From positions 310,001 to 374,000 of the forward strand of contig CAVUDO010000006.1 in assembly GCA_963740255.1 (NCBI GenBank): DNA of 64,000 nucleotides, given 5' to 3'. Below the pieces are notes generated by a model. That model did not search any database. It saw only the letters and a program-made list of their open reading frames with translations, and had not been told where the DNA came from. Numbering within the stretch: the first letter of the stretch is position 1; each line of letters opens with the position of its first letter. This DNA is from CAVUDO01 sp963740255 (GTDB lineage: Bacteria > Actinomycetota > Actinomycetes > Mycobacteriales > Cryptosporangiaceae). Shown here piece after piece: positions 56,060-64,000 of this stretch. Position numbers and translations under genes: made by a program.

Positions 56060-57697
56060 ATGTCCGTGCACAGTCCGCCGCCGAACGCGCCGCCGCCGGT
56101 CACCGGGGGCGTGCCGTCCCCGGTTCCGGGACTGTCGGGACTGACCGTGCTGGCCCGCGGTGGCTACTCCACCGTCTACCGCGCCCGGCAGGACTCCGTC
56201 GGGCGCGAGGTCGCCCTGAAGATCGACACCCGCCCGCTGGACGACGAGCGCGACCGGCGCCGGTTCCTCCGCGAGGCGGAGGCGGCCGGCCGGATGTCCG
56301 GCCACCCGCACGTCGTGAAGGTGTTCGACGCGGGCGTCACCGGCGACAACTACCCCTACCTGGTGATGGAGCTGTGCACCGGCGGCTCGTACTCCGGCCG
56401 GCTCAAGACGTACGGACCGCTGCCGCCGGCCGAGGTGCGCGACGTCGGGGTGCGGATCGCCGACGCCCTGCACGCCGCGCACCAGGCCGGCATCCTGCAC
56501 CGCGACGTGAAGCCCGCCAACATCCTGATCAACGCCTACGGCGTGGCCGGGCTGGCCGACTTCGGACTGGCCGCGCTGCCCGACCCGAGCCGCGAGCTGT
56601 CGGTGACGATCGAGGCCCTCACTCCGGCGTACGCCCCGCCCGAGGTGTTCCGGATGGAACGGCCGTCCCCGCTGGGCGACGTCTACTCGCTGGCGGCCAG
56701 CATGTACGCGCTGCTCGCCGGGCGTCCGCCCCGCTGGCCGGACACCGGCTCGCCCAGCCTGGCCACGATGGTGCAGATCCTGGACGAGCCGGTGCCGGAC
56801 ATCCCGGGTGTGCCCGTCGGGCTGACGAACGTGATCCGCCGCGCGATGGCCACCGAACCGGCCCACCGGTACCCGAACGCGGCGGAGTTCCGGGACGCGC
56901 TGGGCGCCGCGAGCCTCGACCCGGCCACCGCGGCGCCGGCTGGAGCAGTGCCCGCCGTCCCGCCGCCGGCGGGCGGGCCGTCGTCCGGCGGGCCGGTCAG
57001 CGGACAGCCGTGGTCGCCGGCCTACGCGTCGCCGGGCGCCTTCGCGGCACCGGGCGGTCCGTCCGTTCCACCCACGTCCGGCGGCGGGAACCCCGGTCGC
57101 CGGACGCTGCTGGTGCTGGCCGGTGTCGCGGCGCTGGTCGTCCTGCTCCTGGGCGGCGGGGCCACCGGGATCTACCTGGCCACCACCCCGACGGACCCCA
57201 GCCCCCCGCCGCAGACGGCGCCCACGTCCGCGGCCCGGCCGTCCGCGCCGACGCCCTCCTCGGCGCTGCCGCCGCTGCTCCCGTCCGGACAGCTGCTCGG
57301 CAACGCGTGCGAGCTGGCCGCCCAGTCGGCCAGCCTGGCCGGTATCCAGGCCCGCTGCCCGGAGCGGCCGGAGTGCTGGGGGTCGGTGTCGGGGGGTGCG
57401 GCCCAGCGGAGGTCCTGCACCAGCAGGCACAGCTGGGAGACCTACGTCATCGGCACCTTGTCGCCCTCGACGTCGGCCGGCGACCCGCAGTCGGTGCGGG
57501 ACGACCCGGGTGTGCGCGCGCTGTGCACGCGACAGATCCTGCAGCTGATCGCGCTCCAGGCCGGCCAGCCCACGGAAGGCTGGCAGGTGACCGTGCTCGG
57601 TCCGGTCAGGCGCGACGGCGACAACGAGGAGAGGCGCGAGTTCCGCTGCGTGGCCGGCAACGGCCCCGACTCCTCGGACAAGCCCCACTTCGTCTGA
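56060..57697 (+). CDS. Transmembrane Ser/Thr protein kinase
   Basis: 545 aa. Pkn-type kinase at residues about 25-285: LARGGYSTVYRARQ (glycine loop), VALKID Lys, ILHRDVKPANIL and LADFGLAA; the APE region is TPAYAPPEVF. A Pro/Gly linker, one helix (RRTLLVLAGVAALVVLLLGG) and a Cys-containing extracytoplasmic domain (CELAAQSASL, CPERPECWG, CTSRHSWETYVIG) follow, resembling septum-formation-type domains rather than PASTA. It converges on the Crp gene. Confidence 0.93.
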   Translation: MSVHSPPPNAPPPVTGGVPSPVPGLSGLTVLARGGYSTVYRARQDSVGREVALKIDTRPLDDERDRRRFLREAEAAGRMSGHPHVVKVFDAGVTGDNYPYLVMELCTGGSYSGRLKTYGPLPPAEVRDVGVRIADALHAAHQAGILHRDVKPANILINAYGVAGLADFGLAALPDPSRELSVTIEALTPAYAPPEVFRMERPSPLGDVYSLAASMYALLAGRPPRWPDTGSPSLATMVQILDEPVPDIPGVPVGLTNVIRRAMATEPAHRYPNAAEFRDALGAASLDPATAAPAGAVPAVPPPAGGPSSGGPVSGQPWSPAYASPGAFAAPGGPSVPPTSGGGNPGRRTLLVLAGVAALVVLLLGGGATGIYLATTPTDPSPPPQTAPTSAARPSAPTPSSALPPLLPSGQLLGNACELAAQSASLAGIQARCPERPECWGSVSGGAAQRRSCTSRHSWETYVIGTLSPSTSAGDPQSVRDDPGVRALCTRQILQLIALQAGQPTEGWQVTVLGPVRRDGDNEERREFRCVAGNGPDSSDKPHFV

Positions 57698-57721
57698 GCC
57701 CCGGCCGGAACCGGGTCGTCC

Positions 57722-58396
57722 CTACCGGGCGCGGCGGGCCAGGCGTTCGGGGTCGAGGATCACGACGCTCTTGCCTTCGGTGCGCAGCCAGCCGCGGGCC
57801 GCGAAGTCGGCGAGTGCCTTGTTGACGGTCTCGCGGGAGGCGCCGACCAGCTGGGCCAGCTCCTCCTGGGTCAGGTCGTGCGTCACCCGCAGCGCGTTGC
57901 CCTCGCGGGAGCCGAACCGCTTGGCCATCTGCAGCAGGTTCTTGGCCACCCGGCCCGGGACGTCGGTGAAGATCAGGTCGGCCAGCGCGTCGTTGGTGCG
58001 GCGCAGCCGGCGGGCCAGCACCCGCAGCAGTTGCTCGGCGATCTCGGGCCGGTTGGTGATCCACGGCCGCAGCGCGGTCTGCCGCAGCCGGGCCACCTTC
58101 GCGTCGGTGACCGCCTGGGCGCTGGCGGTGCGAGGTCCCGGGTCGAACAGCGACAGCTCGCCGAACAGGTCGGTCGGCCCCATCACGGCGATCATGTTCT
58201 CCCGGCCGTCGAGCGCCCGGCGCCCGACCTTCACCTTGCCGGACATGACGATGTAGAGGGAGTCGCCGAGGTCTCCCTCGGAGAAGATCGTGTGGCCCTT
58301 CGGGACGTCGAGGTATTCCAGCTCCCCGGCCAGGGCGTTCGCCGACTCCGGGTCGACACCCTGGAACAGCCCGGAACGGGCGAGCACCTCGTCCAT
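57722..58396 (-). CDS. Crp/Fnr-family cAMP-type regulator (GlxR-like)
   Basis: 224 aa; ATG 58396 (MDEVLARSGLFQGVDPE) matches GlxR/Cmr starts. The cyclic-nucleotide domain has FGELSLFDPGPRTASAQA, where the family Arg-Thr/Ser contact cAMP. The helix-turn-helix is DLTQEELAQLVGASRETVNK. It is a global regulator in actinomycetes. Kinase genes on both sides and a cyclase gene nearby suggest a signalling neighbourhood. Confidence 0.94.
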   Translation of the reverse strand: MDEVLARSGLFQGVDPESANALAGELEYLDVPKGHTIFSEGDLGDSLYIVMSGKVKVGRRALDGRENMIAVMGPTDLFGELSLFDPGPRTASAQAVTDAKVARLRQTALRPWITNRPEIAEQLLRVLARRLRRTNDALADLIFTDVPGRVAKNLLQMAKRFGSREGNALRVTHDLTQEELAQLVGASRETVNKALADFAARGWLRTEGKSVVILDPERLARRAR

Positions 58397-58553
58397 GACC
58401 ACCTCCTCGACGGCACTAGGGAGTGTATGGGGCGGCGGGAAGGATCGTGGTAGCTGGTCCCGGCGGGTCTGGGGCGCTCGGCGCTACGCTGCCCGCAGCC
58501 CGCAGCCCGCAGCCCGGGGTCCGGGGAGGGCGGGAGCGGGAGGGAGCCGGCCG

Positions 58554-59480
58554 GTGGAGATCAGGTCGCCGGTGTCCGGCTACGCGGTGCGCGCCGTGCT
58601 CGGCCACGGCGGCTTCTCGACGGTCTACCGGGCGGTGCAGTCCTCGCTGGGGCGCGAGGTGGCGATCAAGATCGACCACCGCGTCCTGCTGGTGGAGTCC
58701 GACCGGGCCCGCTTCTTCCGCGAGGTCAACGCGGCCGGTCAGGTGTCCGGCCACCCGCACGTCGTCGACGTCCACGACGCCGGCGTCACCTCCGACGGCC
58801 GGCCGTACCTGGTGATGGAGCTGTGCCCGGCGGGCTCCCTGGCCGACCGGGTGCGCCGGGACGGCCCGCTCCGCCCGGCCGACGTGACCGCGATCGGGGT
58901 GGCGATCGCCGACGCGCTGGCCGCCGCCCACCGCCTGGGCATCGTCCACCGCGACGTGAAGCCGGCCAACATCCTGCTCGACCGCTACGGCCAGCCCGAA
59001 CTGGCCGACTTCGGCCTCGCCGCGCGGTTCGACCCGACCTCCGAGTCGAGCGCGACCCTGGAGGCGATCACGCCGGCGTACGCGGCACCGGAGCTGTTCC
59101 TCTCGGGTCGGCCCTCCCCGGCCGTGGACGTGTACGGACTCGCGGCGACGCTCTACGCCCTGCTCTCCGGCCGGCCGCCCCGGTGGCCCCGGGACGCCGA
59201 CCAGCTCGACTTCGCCACCATCATGCGGCTGCACGAGGAGCCCGTCCCCGACCTGGCGGGAGTGCCGGACGCCCTGGTCGCGGTGCTGCGCGCCGGCATG
59301 GCCTATCACCCGGGCGAGCGGCTGCCCACGGCCGGCGCGCTGCGGGACGGGCTGCGGGCGGTCCGCGACGCGGTGGGCCCGCCGTCCGACCGGCTCGCGG
59401 ACCCCGGCGCGCCCGGCGCCGACGACGGCCTGGCCGACCAACCCACGGCCCGCCTGCCCCGCCACCCCCCACGCCACTGA
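58554..59480 (+). CDS. Soluble Ser/Thr protein kinase, paralogue of the 56060 kinase
   Basis: 308 aa from GTG 58554 (GGGAGGGAG upstream). The complete kinase has LGHGGFSTVYRAVQ, VAIKID, IVHRDVKPANILL, LADFGLAA and TPAYAAPELF. It is closely alike to the other kinase over about 260 residues (for example PYLVMELC, TIEALTPAYA against TLEAITPAYA) but ends without membrane helix or outer domain. It flanks crp from the other side, and a duplication is likely. Signal input must be cytosolic. Confidence 0.9.
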   Translation: MEIRSPVSGYAVRAVLGHGGFSTVYRAVQSSLGREVAIKIDHRVLLVESDRARFFREVNAAGQVSGHPHVVDVHDAGVTSDGRPYLVMELCPAGSLADRVRRDGPLRPADVTAIGVAIADALAAAHRLGIVHRDVKPANILLDRYGQPELADFGLAARFDPTSESSATLEAITPAYAAPELFLSGRPSPAVDVYGLAATLYALLSGRPPRWPRDADQLDFATIMRLHEEPVPDLAGVPDALVAVLRAGMAYHPGERLPTAGALRDGLRAVRDAVGPPSDRLADPGAPGADDGLADQPTARLPRHPPRH

Positions 59481-59487
59481 CCAGCAG

Positions 59488-59916
59488 TCACAACCTCAGT
59501 CGGCTGGCGGTGGCACGTGCCGACTCGGCCAGGCCGGCGTCCAGGAGTTGCCTGTCCGCGCTGACGAGCGGGATGCCGAGGATGGCTGCGGCGGCGGCCC
59601 AGGACGCGTCGTAGAACGTGAGCCGGTGCTGTTCGGCGAGGCTGGTGGTCGTCGGCAGCCAGGCGACCTCCCAGGCGAGGAAGGGACCGGAGATGGTGAT
59701 CAGGTCGCCGATCTGTTCGTCCACAGCCTCGGCCGTCCAACCCAGCCGGCGCAGCAGGACATTGCCGATCTCGTAGACGGCGAGGTCGATCAGCAACACG
59801 GAGACGGATTCCTGCTGGTGGGCGCGCAGCAGCGCCCGGGCTTCGGCCACGTCCGCCTCGCCCTCGTCGTGGAACCACTTCAGCGCCACGGAGGAGTCGA
59901 TGAGCAGGCTCGTCAC
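59488..59916 (-). CDS. vapC: PIN-domain toxin VapC
   Basis: 142 aa. PIN acidic residues are LLIDSSVALKWF (D), LAVYEIGNVLL (E), TFYDASWAAAA (D) and LVSADRQLLD (D), so the Mg-dependent RNase site is complete. It overlaps the antitoxin by ATGA. It would cleave RNA, often tRNA, when the antitoxin is degraded. Confidence 0.92.
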   Translation of the reverse strand: MTSLLIDSSVALKWFHDEGEADVAEARALLRAHQQESVSVLLIDLAVYEIGNVLLRRLGWTAEAVDEQIGDLITISGPFLAWEVAWLPTTTSLAEQHRLTFYDASWAAAAAILGIPLVSADRQLLDAGLAESARATASRLRL

Positions 59917-60149
59917 GGCCGGGAGTCGCGCTCGGCCCGGAGAAGGTCGGCGGATTCGAACGGCCCGGCGCGGCGGAAGCGGGCACGGGAGCGTTCGACG
60001 GCGGCGTCCACACTGGCAGGATCCCGCCGGTCCAGCTCCCGCTCGACGGCGGCCGCCAGCAGGGCGCTGCGGCTCGTGGCCCGGCGATGCGCTTCGTTGT
60101 CGACACGGGCCAGCAGATCGTCAGGAATCGACACCATCACCTTGGCCAT
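59913..60149 (-). CDS. vapB: Ribbon-helix-helix antitoxin
   Basis: 78 aa from ATG 60149; a start at 60167 is in frame. MAKVMVSIPDDLLARVDNEA then SRSALLAAAVERELDRR is a CopG/RHH domain; the acidic tail binds the PIN toxin. Two CCATGG palindromes upstream (60146, 60161) may be part of its operator. Confidence 0.88.
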   Translation of the reverse strand: MAKVMVSIPDDLLARVDNEAHRRATSRSALLAAAVERELDRRDPASVDAAVERSRARFRRAGPFESADLLRAERDSRP

Positions 60150-60208
60150 GGAGGAAGTATTGCCCATGGTATGGCTTATCAGCAATCCTGCGTGAACCCA
60201 CGAGGTCG

Positions 60209-60730
60209 TTACTCCGGCCGGTAGTGCTCGTGCGGTGTGGCTCGTTGCCAGACCTGTTCGAACGCCGAAGCACACTTCGCCGCCATCGAGGGATCCGTGA
60301 CGAGTTCCAGGTTGACCGCCTCGCCCTCACCAGTGAAGTGGTTGACGAGGACTCTGCGGTCGTCGAACAGCCAGAAGTCGTTGCCCGGAAGCATCAGGTC
60401 GGTGGCCTGCCGTCGGGGCAACCATCGGACCCGCTCCCCAGCAGCGAGGTTGGTGAAGGTCAGGTCGTACTCGAATTGGATGTACTCACTAACGGGCTCG
60501 GACACGATGCGTGCCCGCTTGACGTCGACGCCCCGCCCCACGGTCTGCGCCACCAGTTCCGACCACGGACTCCACCACGATGCGCGATCCGCTGGGTCAT
60601 CACGGTGTCCGGCCTGCCAGGCGGTGAACATCGGGTCACTGCGCATGTAGCCGTCCCGCATCTCCAGGTGCACTGCGGAACGTTCGGCCGAGCCGAACAA
60701 CGTCTCGAACGTCGGTTCGTCCGCCGTCAC
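60209..60730 (-). CDS. DUF6879 family protein
   Basis: 173 aa from GTG 60730, which overlaps the stop of a small upstream ORF. The family core TFETLFGSAERSAVHLEMRDGY, VKRARIVSEPVSEYIQFEYD, VRWLPRRQATDLMLPGNDFWLFDDRRV is complete. In actinomycetes these sit beside XRE/TPR regulators as here and may be part of a developmental or toxin-like signalling pair. Function unknown. Confidence 0.82.
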   Translation of the reverse strand: MTADEPTFETLFGSAERSAVHLEMRDGYMRSDPMFTAWQAGHRDDPADRASWWSPWSELVAQTVGRGVDVKRARIVSEPVSEYIQFEYDLTFTNLAAGERVRWLPRRQATDLMLPGNDFWLFDDRRVLVNHFTGEGEAVNLELVTDPSMAAKCASAFEQVWQRATPHEHYRPE

Positions 60731-60858
60731 TGCCGGCCTCCGTTTCCACGTGAGCGATGGATGCCCAGGTAGGAGTTGAGCATCAGCAGCGACGGGCCGT
60801 CGGGGATTACCCATGAACTCTCGTATGCGGTACGCCGCCCGTGAACTCTCCACTGCAT
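60727..60858 (-). CDS. Tiny coupled ORF with Nudix-like N-terminus
   Basis: 43 aa from ATG 60858. It begins MQWRVHGRRTAYESSWV, like the first strand of actinobacterial NUDIX hydrolases (WxVHGxRxxYxSxWV), then ends after LLMLNSYLGIHRSRGNGG. It lies between the TPR regulator stop (60862) and DUF6879 and overlaps the DUF6879 start by GTGA. It is likely a truncated NUDIX gene kept as a translational leader. Confidence 0.45.
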   Translation of the reverse strand: MQWRVHGRRTAYESSWVIPDGPSLLMLNSYLGIHRSRGNGGRQ

Positions 60859-60861
60859 GAG

Positions 60862-62271
60862 CTATGTCGTCCGAGCCTGCGGGCCGGATCGGACCGGCCT
60901 TCGCATCGCGGCTCCGCGCGCGTCCAGGAGGCGAGCGGCGGCGAGGCCACGGTCACGGAAAGCGGCGAGCCTGCTGCGCATCCCGTCGATGGCCGCGAGT
61001 GTGCGGGCGGACTGGACACCAACCATCCCGTCGAGCGCGAGCGACCACGTACCGCAGGCCATCTCGGCCTTGCCTTGTGCACATTGGACCGCTGCCAGAT
61101 CGGCCAGCGTCAGCGCGTGGATTCGAGGGTGGGTTGCCCGATCCCAGCACGCCGCGGACCTTTGGTACTGCCGTTCGGCCGCAGGCAGGTCGCCTAGTGC
61201 AGAGAGGGCCTTCGCTGACTGATTGGCCAGCCGCGCCTCTGCTGGACCACCGAGCGAAGCCCAGCGGGGCGGCTCGTCGTTCAGGCCCGTGTCGAGCAGT
61301 GTCTCGGCTCGACCGAGTGCGGTCAGAGCTGGGCGGCGCTCGCCGCTCACCGCCTTCGCGCGCGCCAGGGTGAGCCAGAACAGGGACTCGGTCGCAGCGT
61401 CGACGTGGCCGTTCACCCTGTCCAGCGCGGCGCTGGCGAGTTCGACGCAGTATTCACGGCGCCCCAGGTCGAGCGCCTGATGCGCGAGTATCCGCATGAC
61501 GTAGCCGGCGTGCGCACCAGGGTCGGACTCGCCTGCGAGTTGGAAAGAGTGCAGGTAGTACCGCTGCGCGAGCGCGGCCAAGCCGGCGTCGTGTGCCTTC
61601 CAACCAGCCAGGTAGGCGAGCTCGGCGGCGGCTCCGAACATCGCTTGCCGGTCGCGGTCGTGGGCGAAGGACGAGGCGCAGTAGGCGGCGACATCCGTCG
61701 ACAGGTACTCGACCACCGCGCTGCGTCCGTGTCGCCCACCGAGTTGTTCGTCAGCCCGGCTGAACAGCGCGGTCACCTCGCGCACGGCGGCGACCTCGCC
61801 TGGGCCGATCGTCGCCGTCCGCTGGGTGCCGGCGACAGCCCCGCGTTCGACGATCTCGCGGCGATATTCGAGCGGAAACGACAACGCCGTAACGGAGTAG
61901 GCCGCGGAGGTGAGGAAGGTGCGACGGTCCACGTCGGCCCTCCCCAGCGCGGCGACAGCAGCGACCGGATCCGGAGGAAGGCCGCTGGGCTCGTTCTCCT
62001 GGCTCGCCCCCGAGGCTAGCCCGAGGTCGCTGGCGGCCAACGGCCGACGCATCCGGCGCGAGAAAGCCTCGACCAGATAGGCGACGGTGTGGGGGGAGGG
62101 ACACGTCCCGGCCACCCAGTGGGCCACGGCGGACTTGTTTGCGCGCGCAGTCAGGTCGCCCGCTTCCACCGCGACCTGGCAGATGGCACGCGCGACAGCC
62201 TCGTAGGTCCAGCCAGCCTCGCGGATCAGGTTCCGCAGGGCGCTGTTCGGCTGGCGATGGCGGGCAGCCAT
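60862..62271 (-). CDS. XRE-type regulator with TPR domain
   Basis: 469 aa. The N-terminal helix-turn-helix is LRNLIREAGWTYEAVARAI..ANKSAVAHWVAGTCPSP. A twin-Arg-like segment VDRRTFLTSAAYSVTALSF, common in this family, follows, then TPR-like repeats (AAELAYLAGWKAHDAGL, LALARAKAVSGERRPAL, QYQRSAACWDRATH). Such proteins regulate secondary metabolism or development and pair with DUF397/DUF6879 genes, consistent with its downstream neighbours. Confidence 0.85.
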   Translation of the reverse strand: MAARHRQPNSALRNLIREAGWTYEAVARAICQVAVEAGDLTARANKSAVAHWVAGTCPSPHTVAYLVEAFSRRMRRPLAASDLGLASGASQENEPSGLPPDPVAAVAALGRADVDRRTFLTSAAYSVTALSFPLEYRREIVERGAVAGTQRTATIGPGEVAAVREVTALFSRADEQLGGRHGRSAVVEYLSTDVAAYCASSFAHDRDRQAMFGAAAELAYLAGWKAHDAGLAALAQRYYLHSFQLAGESDPGAHAGYVMRILAHQALDLGRREYCVELASAALDRVNGHVDAATESLFWLTLARAKAVSGERRPALTALGRAETLLDTGLNDEPPRWASLGGPAEARLANQSAKALSALGDLPAAERQYQRSAACWDRATHPRIHALTLADLAAVQCAQGKAEMACGTWSLALDGMVGVQSARTLAAIDGMRSRLAAFRDRGLAAARLLDARGAAMRRPVRSGPQARTT

Positions 62272-62586
62272 GGCTCCGGTACCCCCAGGTCAGGACACAG
62301 TTAAACCGGTTAAACGCCAACCGGGTGCCGGCAGCCTACTCACGCAGAGCCATCCGCTGTTGACTTTGCGCATCCCTTCCCGGTGGAGACAACGGGTGAC
62401 TCGGAGAGACAGCTCCCGGAACTCCGTGATGCCCTCCCCGGTCTCTGCCGGGAAGGGCTCGGCTCACGCTGGCCGGATGCCCGTGGGGCGAGAAGGTCCG
62501 CTGCCGTGAGACGGCGGCGGGGGGCGGCACGCCCGGTTTCTGTGCTGGGCGTGCCGTCGTCACGTTTCCAGCGAAGGAGGAGCCGG
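62272..62586. other. Intergenic region between the divergent TPR regulator and small-ORF operon
   Basis: 315 bases without a supported gene. It contains a direct repeat GTTAAAC-CG-GTTAAAC (62300-62315), an AT-rich island 29 bases before the regulator that may be its operator, and a 10-bp hairpin near the right end. Nothing else is recognised. Confidence 0.5.
62525..62556 (+). terminator. Leader hairpin before the small-ORF operon
   Basis: CGGCACGCCC (62525-62534) pairs perfectly with GGGCGTGCCG (62547-62556). It stands 20 bases upstream of the AAGGAGGAG ribosome site, so it may be an attenuator or a terminator for transcription entering from the left. Confidence 0.45.
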
Positions 62587-62787
62587 ATGACCCAGCCCAG
62601 CGAGGCCGACGTGTTCCAGGCGCGGCGGACGAAGGCGTTGCACAAGCCGACCCGGTGGCCCCGCGGCCGGTTCTGTCTGTGTTGCGGCCTCCGGGCGCCG
62701 TGCCCGGACCGGCTCGCGGCCGCAGCGGTCCTCGCCGCCACCGGCGACGCCTGGGAAGCGCGGGTCTCCGATGGCGCGTCCCCGTGA
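62587..62787 (+). CDS. Small Cys-containing protein
   Basis: 66 aa, with AAGGAGGAG nine bases upstream. MTQPSEADVFQARRTKALHK then GRFCLCCGLRAPCPDRL: a four-Cys cluster (CLCC..C) like a small zinc site. It is the first gene of three with 4-nt overlaps. No family is recognised, though short CLCC actinobacterial proteins near HTH regulators are known. Confidence 0.7.
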   Translation: MTQPSEADVFQARRTKALHKPTRWPRGRFCLCCGLRAPCPDRLAAAAVLAATGDAWEARVSDGASP

Positions 62788-62984
62788 CCACGGGCGGCAC
62801 GCGGCCCGAGGCTGTACGGGGCGTCCTCGTCCGCCACACCGCGCAGGTAGCCCACGAACGCGGCACCTCCGCTCGCCGGCCGCCGCGCGAGACGGCTGTG
62901 CCACAACTGGACGGGCCCCCGATCTACGCCGCGCTGGCCGCCGCGCATCCAGGGGTCACGAGCAGCGCGGACACGTCCCGGTGA
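62784..62984 (+). CDS. Small hypothetical protein
   Basis: 66 aa, GTG start in the preceding stop. VTTGGTRPEAVRGVLVRHT and TAVPQLDGPPIYAALAAAHPG have normal codon bias and overlap on both sides (GTGA twice), which supports a gene. No domain is recognised. Confidence 0.6.
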   Translation: MTTGGTRPEAVRGVLVRHTAQVAHERGTSARRPPRETAVPQLDGPPIYAALAAAHPGVTSSADTSR

Positions 62985-63220
62985 GCGACGGACCGTCGTC
63001 GCGCGGCATGCCCGACGTCGAGCCGCCGCCGGGCTGGCGGCTCCAGCGTCGCGCCGAACGGCGCTGGTGGGTCTTCGACGCGACCGGCACCTTCGTCGCC
63101 GACCTGATCCTGCTGCCCACCACGGGCGAGTGGGCCGTCGTCCACACCGGCGACGCGCTGCCCTCCGCGACCACCCACCGCGATCCCCAGGCCGCGGTGG
63201 ACGCCCTGGCTGGCGGCTGA
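62981..63220 (+). CDS. Small Trp-rich hypothetical protein
   Basis: 79 aa, GTG start in the preceding stop. PGWRLQRRAERRWWVFDATG then TFVADLILLPTTGEWAVVHTGD suggests a small beta-fold. Together with its two partners it may be a new mini-operon. Function unknown. Confidence 0.6.
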   Translation: MSDGPSSRGMPDVEPPPGWRLQRRAERRWWVFDATGTFVADLILLPTTGEWAVVHTGDALPSATTHRDPQAAVDALAGG

Positions 63221-63329
63221 CCAGGGCCAGACCGGCGAGCCGCATGCCCGGGTGCGGCTTGCCGTCGGCGTCGTACCGGCGACAGGTCGAGGACGATGAC
63301 TGTCGGGACGGCGTCGTAGTCTGGCGGGC

Positions 63330-64000
63330 GTGACCTCCGCCCCCACCCGTGGTCGTGCCGCCGTGCCTGCCGTCGTCACCCCGTCCGGTGGGGCAGCGAC
63401 CGGTGGGGCAGCGACCGGCATGCCGGCCGAGACGTCGCTCGCGTTGACCCGGCGGGCCCGCAGGATGAGCCGGATGCTTGCCGAGATCCACCCCGACGCC
63501 CACTGCGAACTCGGCTTCTCCACCCCGCTGGAGCTGGTCGTCGCCACGATCCTCTCCGCCCAGTGCACCGACGAGCGGGTCAACGCCGTGACACCAGCCC
63601 TGTTCCGCCGCTACCCGGCCGCCGCCGACTACGCCGGGGCCGACCGGGCCGAGATGGAGGAGCTGATCCGGCCGACCGGCTTCTTCCGCAACAAGACCAG
63701 CTCGCTGATCGGCCTCGGACAGGCGCTGGTCGAGCGGCACCACGGCGAGGTGCCCGGCCGGCTGGACGACCTGGTGAAGCTGCCGGGGGTGGGGCGCAAG
63801 ACCGCCAACGTGGTGCTCGGCAACGCGTTCGGCGTGCCCGGCCTCACCGTCGACACCCACTTCGGCCGGCTGGTGCGCCGCTTCGGCTGGACGGTCGAGG
63901 ACGACCCGGTGAGGGTCGAGCACGAGGTCGGTGCGTTGGTGCCGCGCAAGGACTGGACGATGCTCAGCCACCGGCTGATCTTCCACGGCCGGCGCGTCTG
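63330..64000 (+). CDS. nth: Endonuclease III, cut by window end
   Basis: At least 223 aa, open at the right edge; start GTG 63330 or ATG 63420 (the latter lacks the Ala/Gly repeat leader). Diagnostic parts are ATILSAQCTDERVN, RPTGFFRNKTSSL, the helix-hairpin-helix LPGVGRKTANVVLG with the catalytic Lys, and TVDTHFGRL with the catalytic Asp. The four-Cys [4Fe-4S] loop would lie beyond the window. It removes oxidised pyrimidines in base-excision repair. Confidence 0.95.
   Translation, partial: MTSAPTRGRAAVPAVVTPSGGAATGGAATGMPAETSLALTRRARRMSRMLAEIHPDAHCELGFSTPLELVVATILSAQCTDERVNAVTPALFRRYPAAADYAGADRAEMEELIRPTGFFRNKTSSLIGLGQALVERHHGEVPGRLDDLVKLPGVGRKTANVVLGNAFGVPGLTVDTHFGRLVRRFGWTVEDDPVRVEHEVGALVPRKDWTMLSHRLIFHGRRV

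Noticed and set aside
52483..56103. 1,206-codon minus-strand open frame
   Set aside because: It is antisense to the metallo-beta-lactamase and cyclase-ATPase genes; it is open only because of high third-position GC and has no domain motif.

Overview
This is high-GC DNA with strong third-position G+C bias, GTG starts and many 4-nt ATGA/GTGA overlaps. WhiB, a PASTA-type bifunctional penicillin-binding protein, two ArsA-like ATPases, a GlxR-type Crp regulator, eukaryotic-like Ser/Thr kinases, DUF397/DUF6879-style regulators and DUF6153 point to an actinomycete. The conserved right half (YqeY, PonA, WhiB, ArsA pair, RidA, NUDIX, metallo-beta-lactamase, Crp, Nth) resembles Pseudonocardiales; that order-level placement is inference.

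Layout. (1) 1-0.71 kb: the end of an IS5-family insertion sequence. (2) 0.86-21.4 kb: a defence island. It holds a giant DEAD/DEAH helicase-DUF1998 gene, a SNF2-type helicase gene and an adenine-specific DNA methyltransferase (DISARM/Druantia-like), then the C-terminal part of an Hsp70-like chaperone coupled to a TPR/transmembrane/OmpA-like protein, an IS3 remnant, a SEC-C protein, and a complete type I Wadjet operon (jetABCD). (3) 21.6-28.4 kb: a 5'-truncated FtsX permease, DUF2269, a NarL-type two-component pair, a gene remnant and a secreted LVIVD/PA-domain protein. (4) 28.5-40.5 kb: a copper/arsenic island (CsoR, copper-associated membrane protein, CopA, SGNH hydrolase, MerR, TauE-cupredoxin, HMA chaperone, DUF2752, DUF4396, DUF6153, DUF305, broken macro-domain and VapBC genes, ArsR, ArsM). 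(5) 40.7-64 kb: conserved chromosomal genes starting at tRNA-Pro(CGG), with a small toxin-antitoxin/regulator patch at 59.5-63.2 kb and nth running off the right edge.

The most striking pattern is in the left half. About 23 reading-frame breaks (roughly 19 between 4.0 and 8.35 kb, plus one each in jetC, jetD, a histidine kinase and the LVIVD gene) nearly all shift in the same direction. Almost every one is repaired by putting back one or two CG dinucleotides in a short alternating CG/GC tract. After repair the lengths are divisible by three and the protein families read continuously. Either this DNA has suffered a specific -2 slippage process, or the sequence has a context-specific consensus error; read-level evidence would decide. 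The frames broken this way are annotated as pseudogenes, with the break positions given.

Working together: the helicase/SNF2/methyltransferase set would act on invading DNA and mark self, Wadjet would cleave plasmid-sized circles, and the Hsp70-TPR/OmpA pair may be an envelope-linked chaperone module. In the metal island, two matched CsoR-type operators (28569 and 36937) suggest that one copper sensor controls both the CopA operon and the DUF4396/DUF6153 genes.
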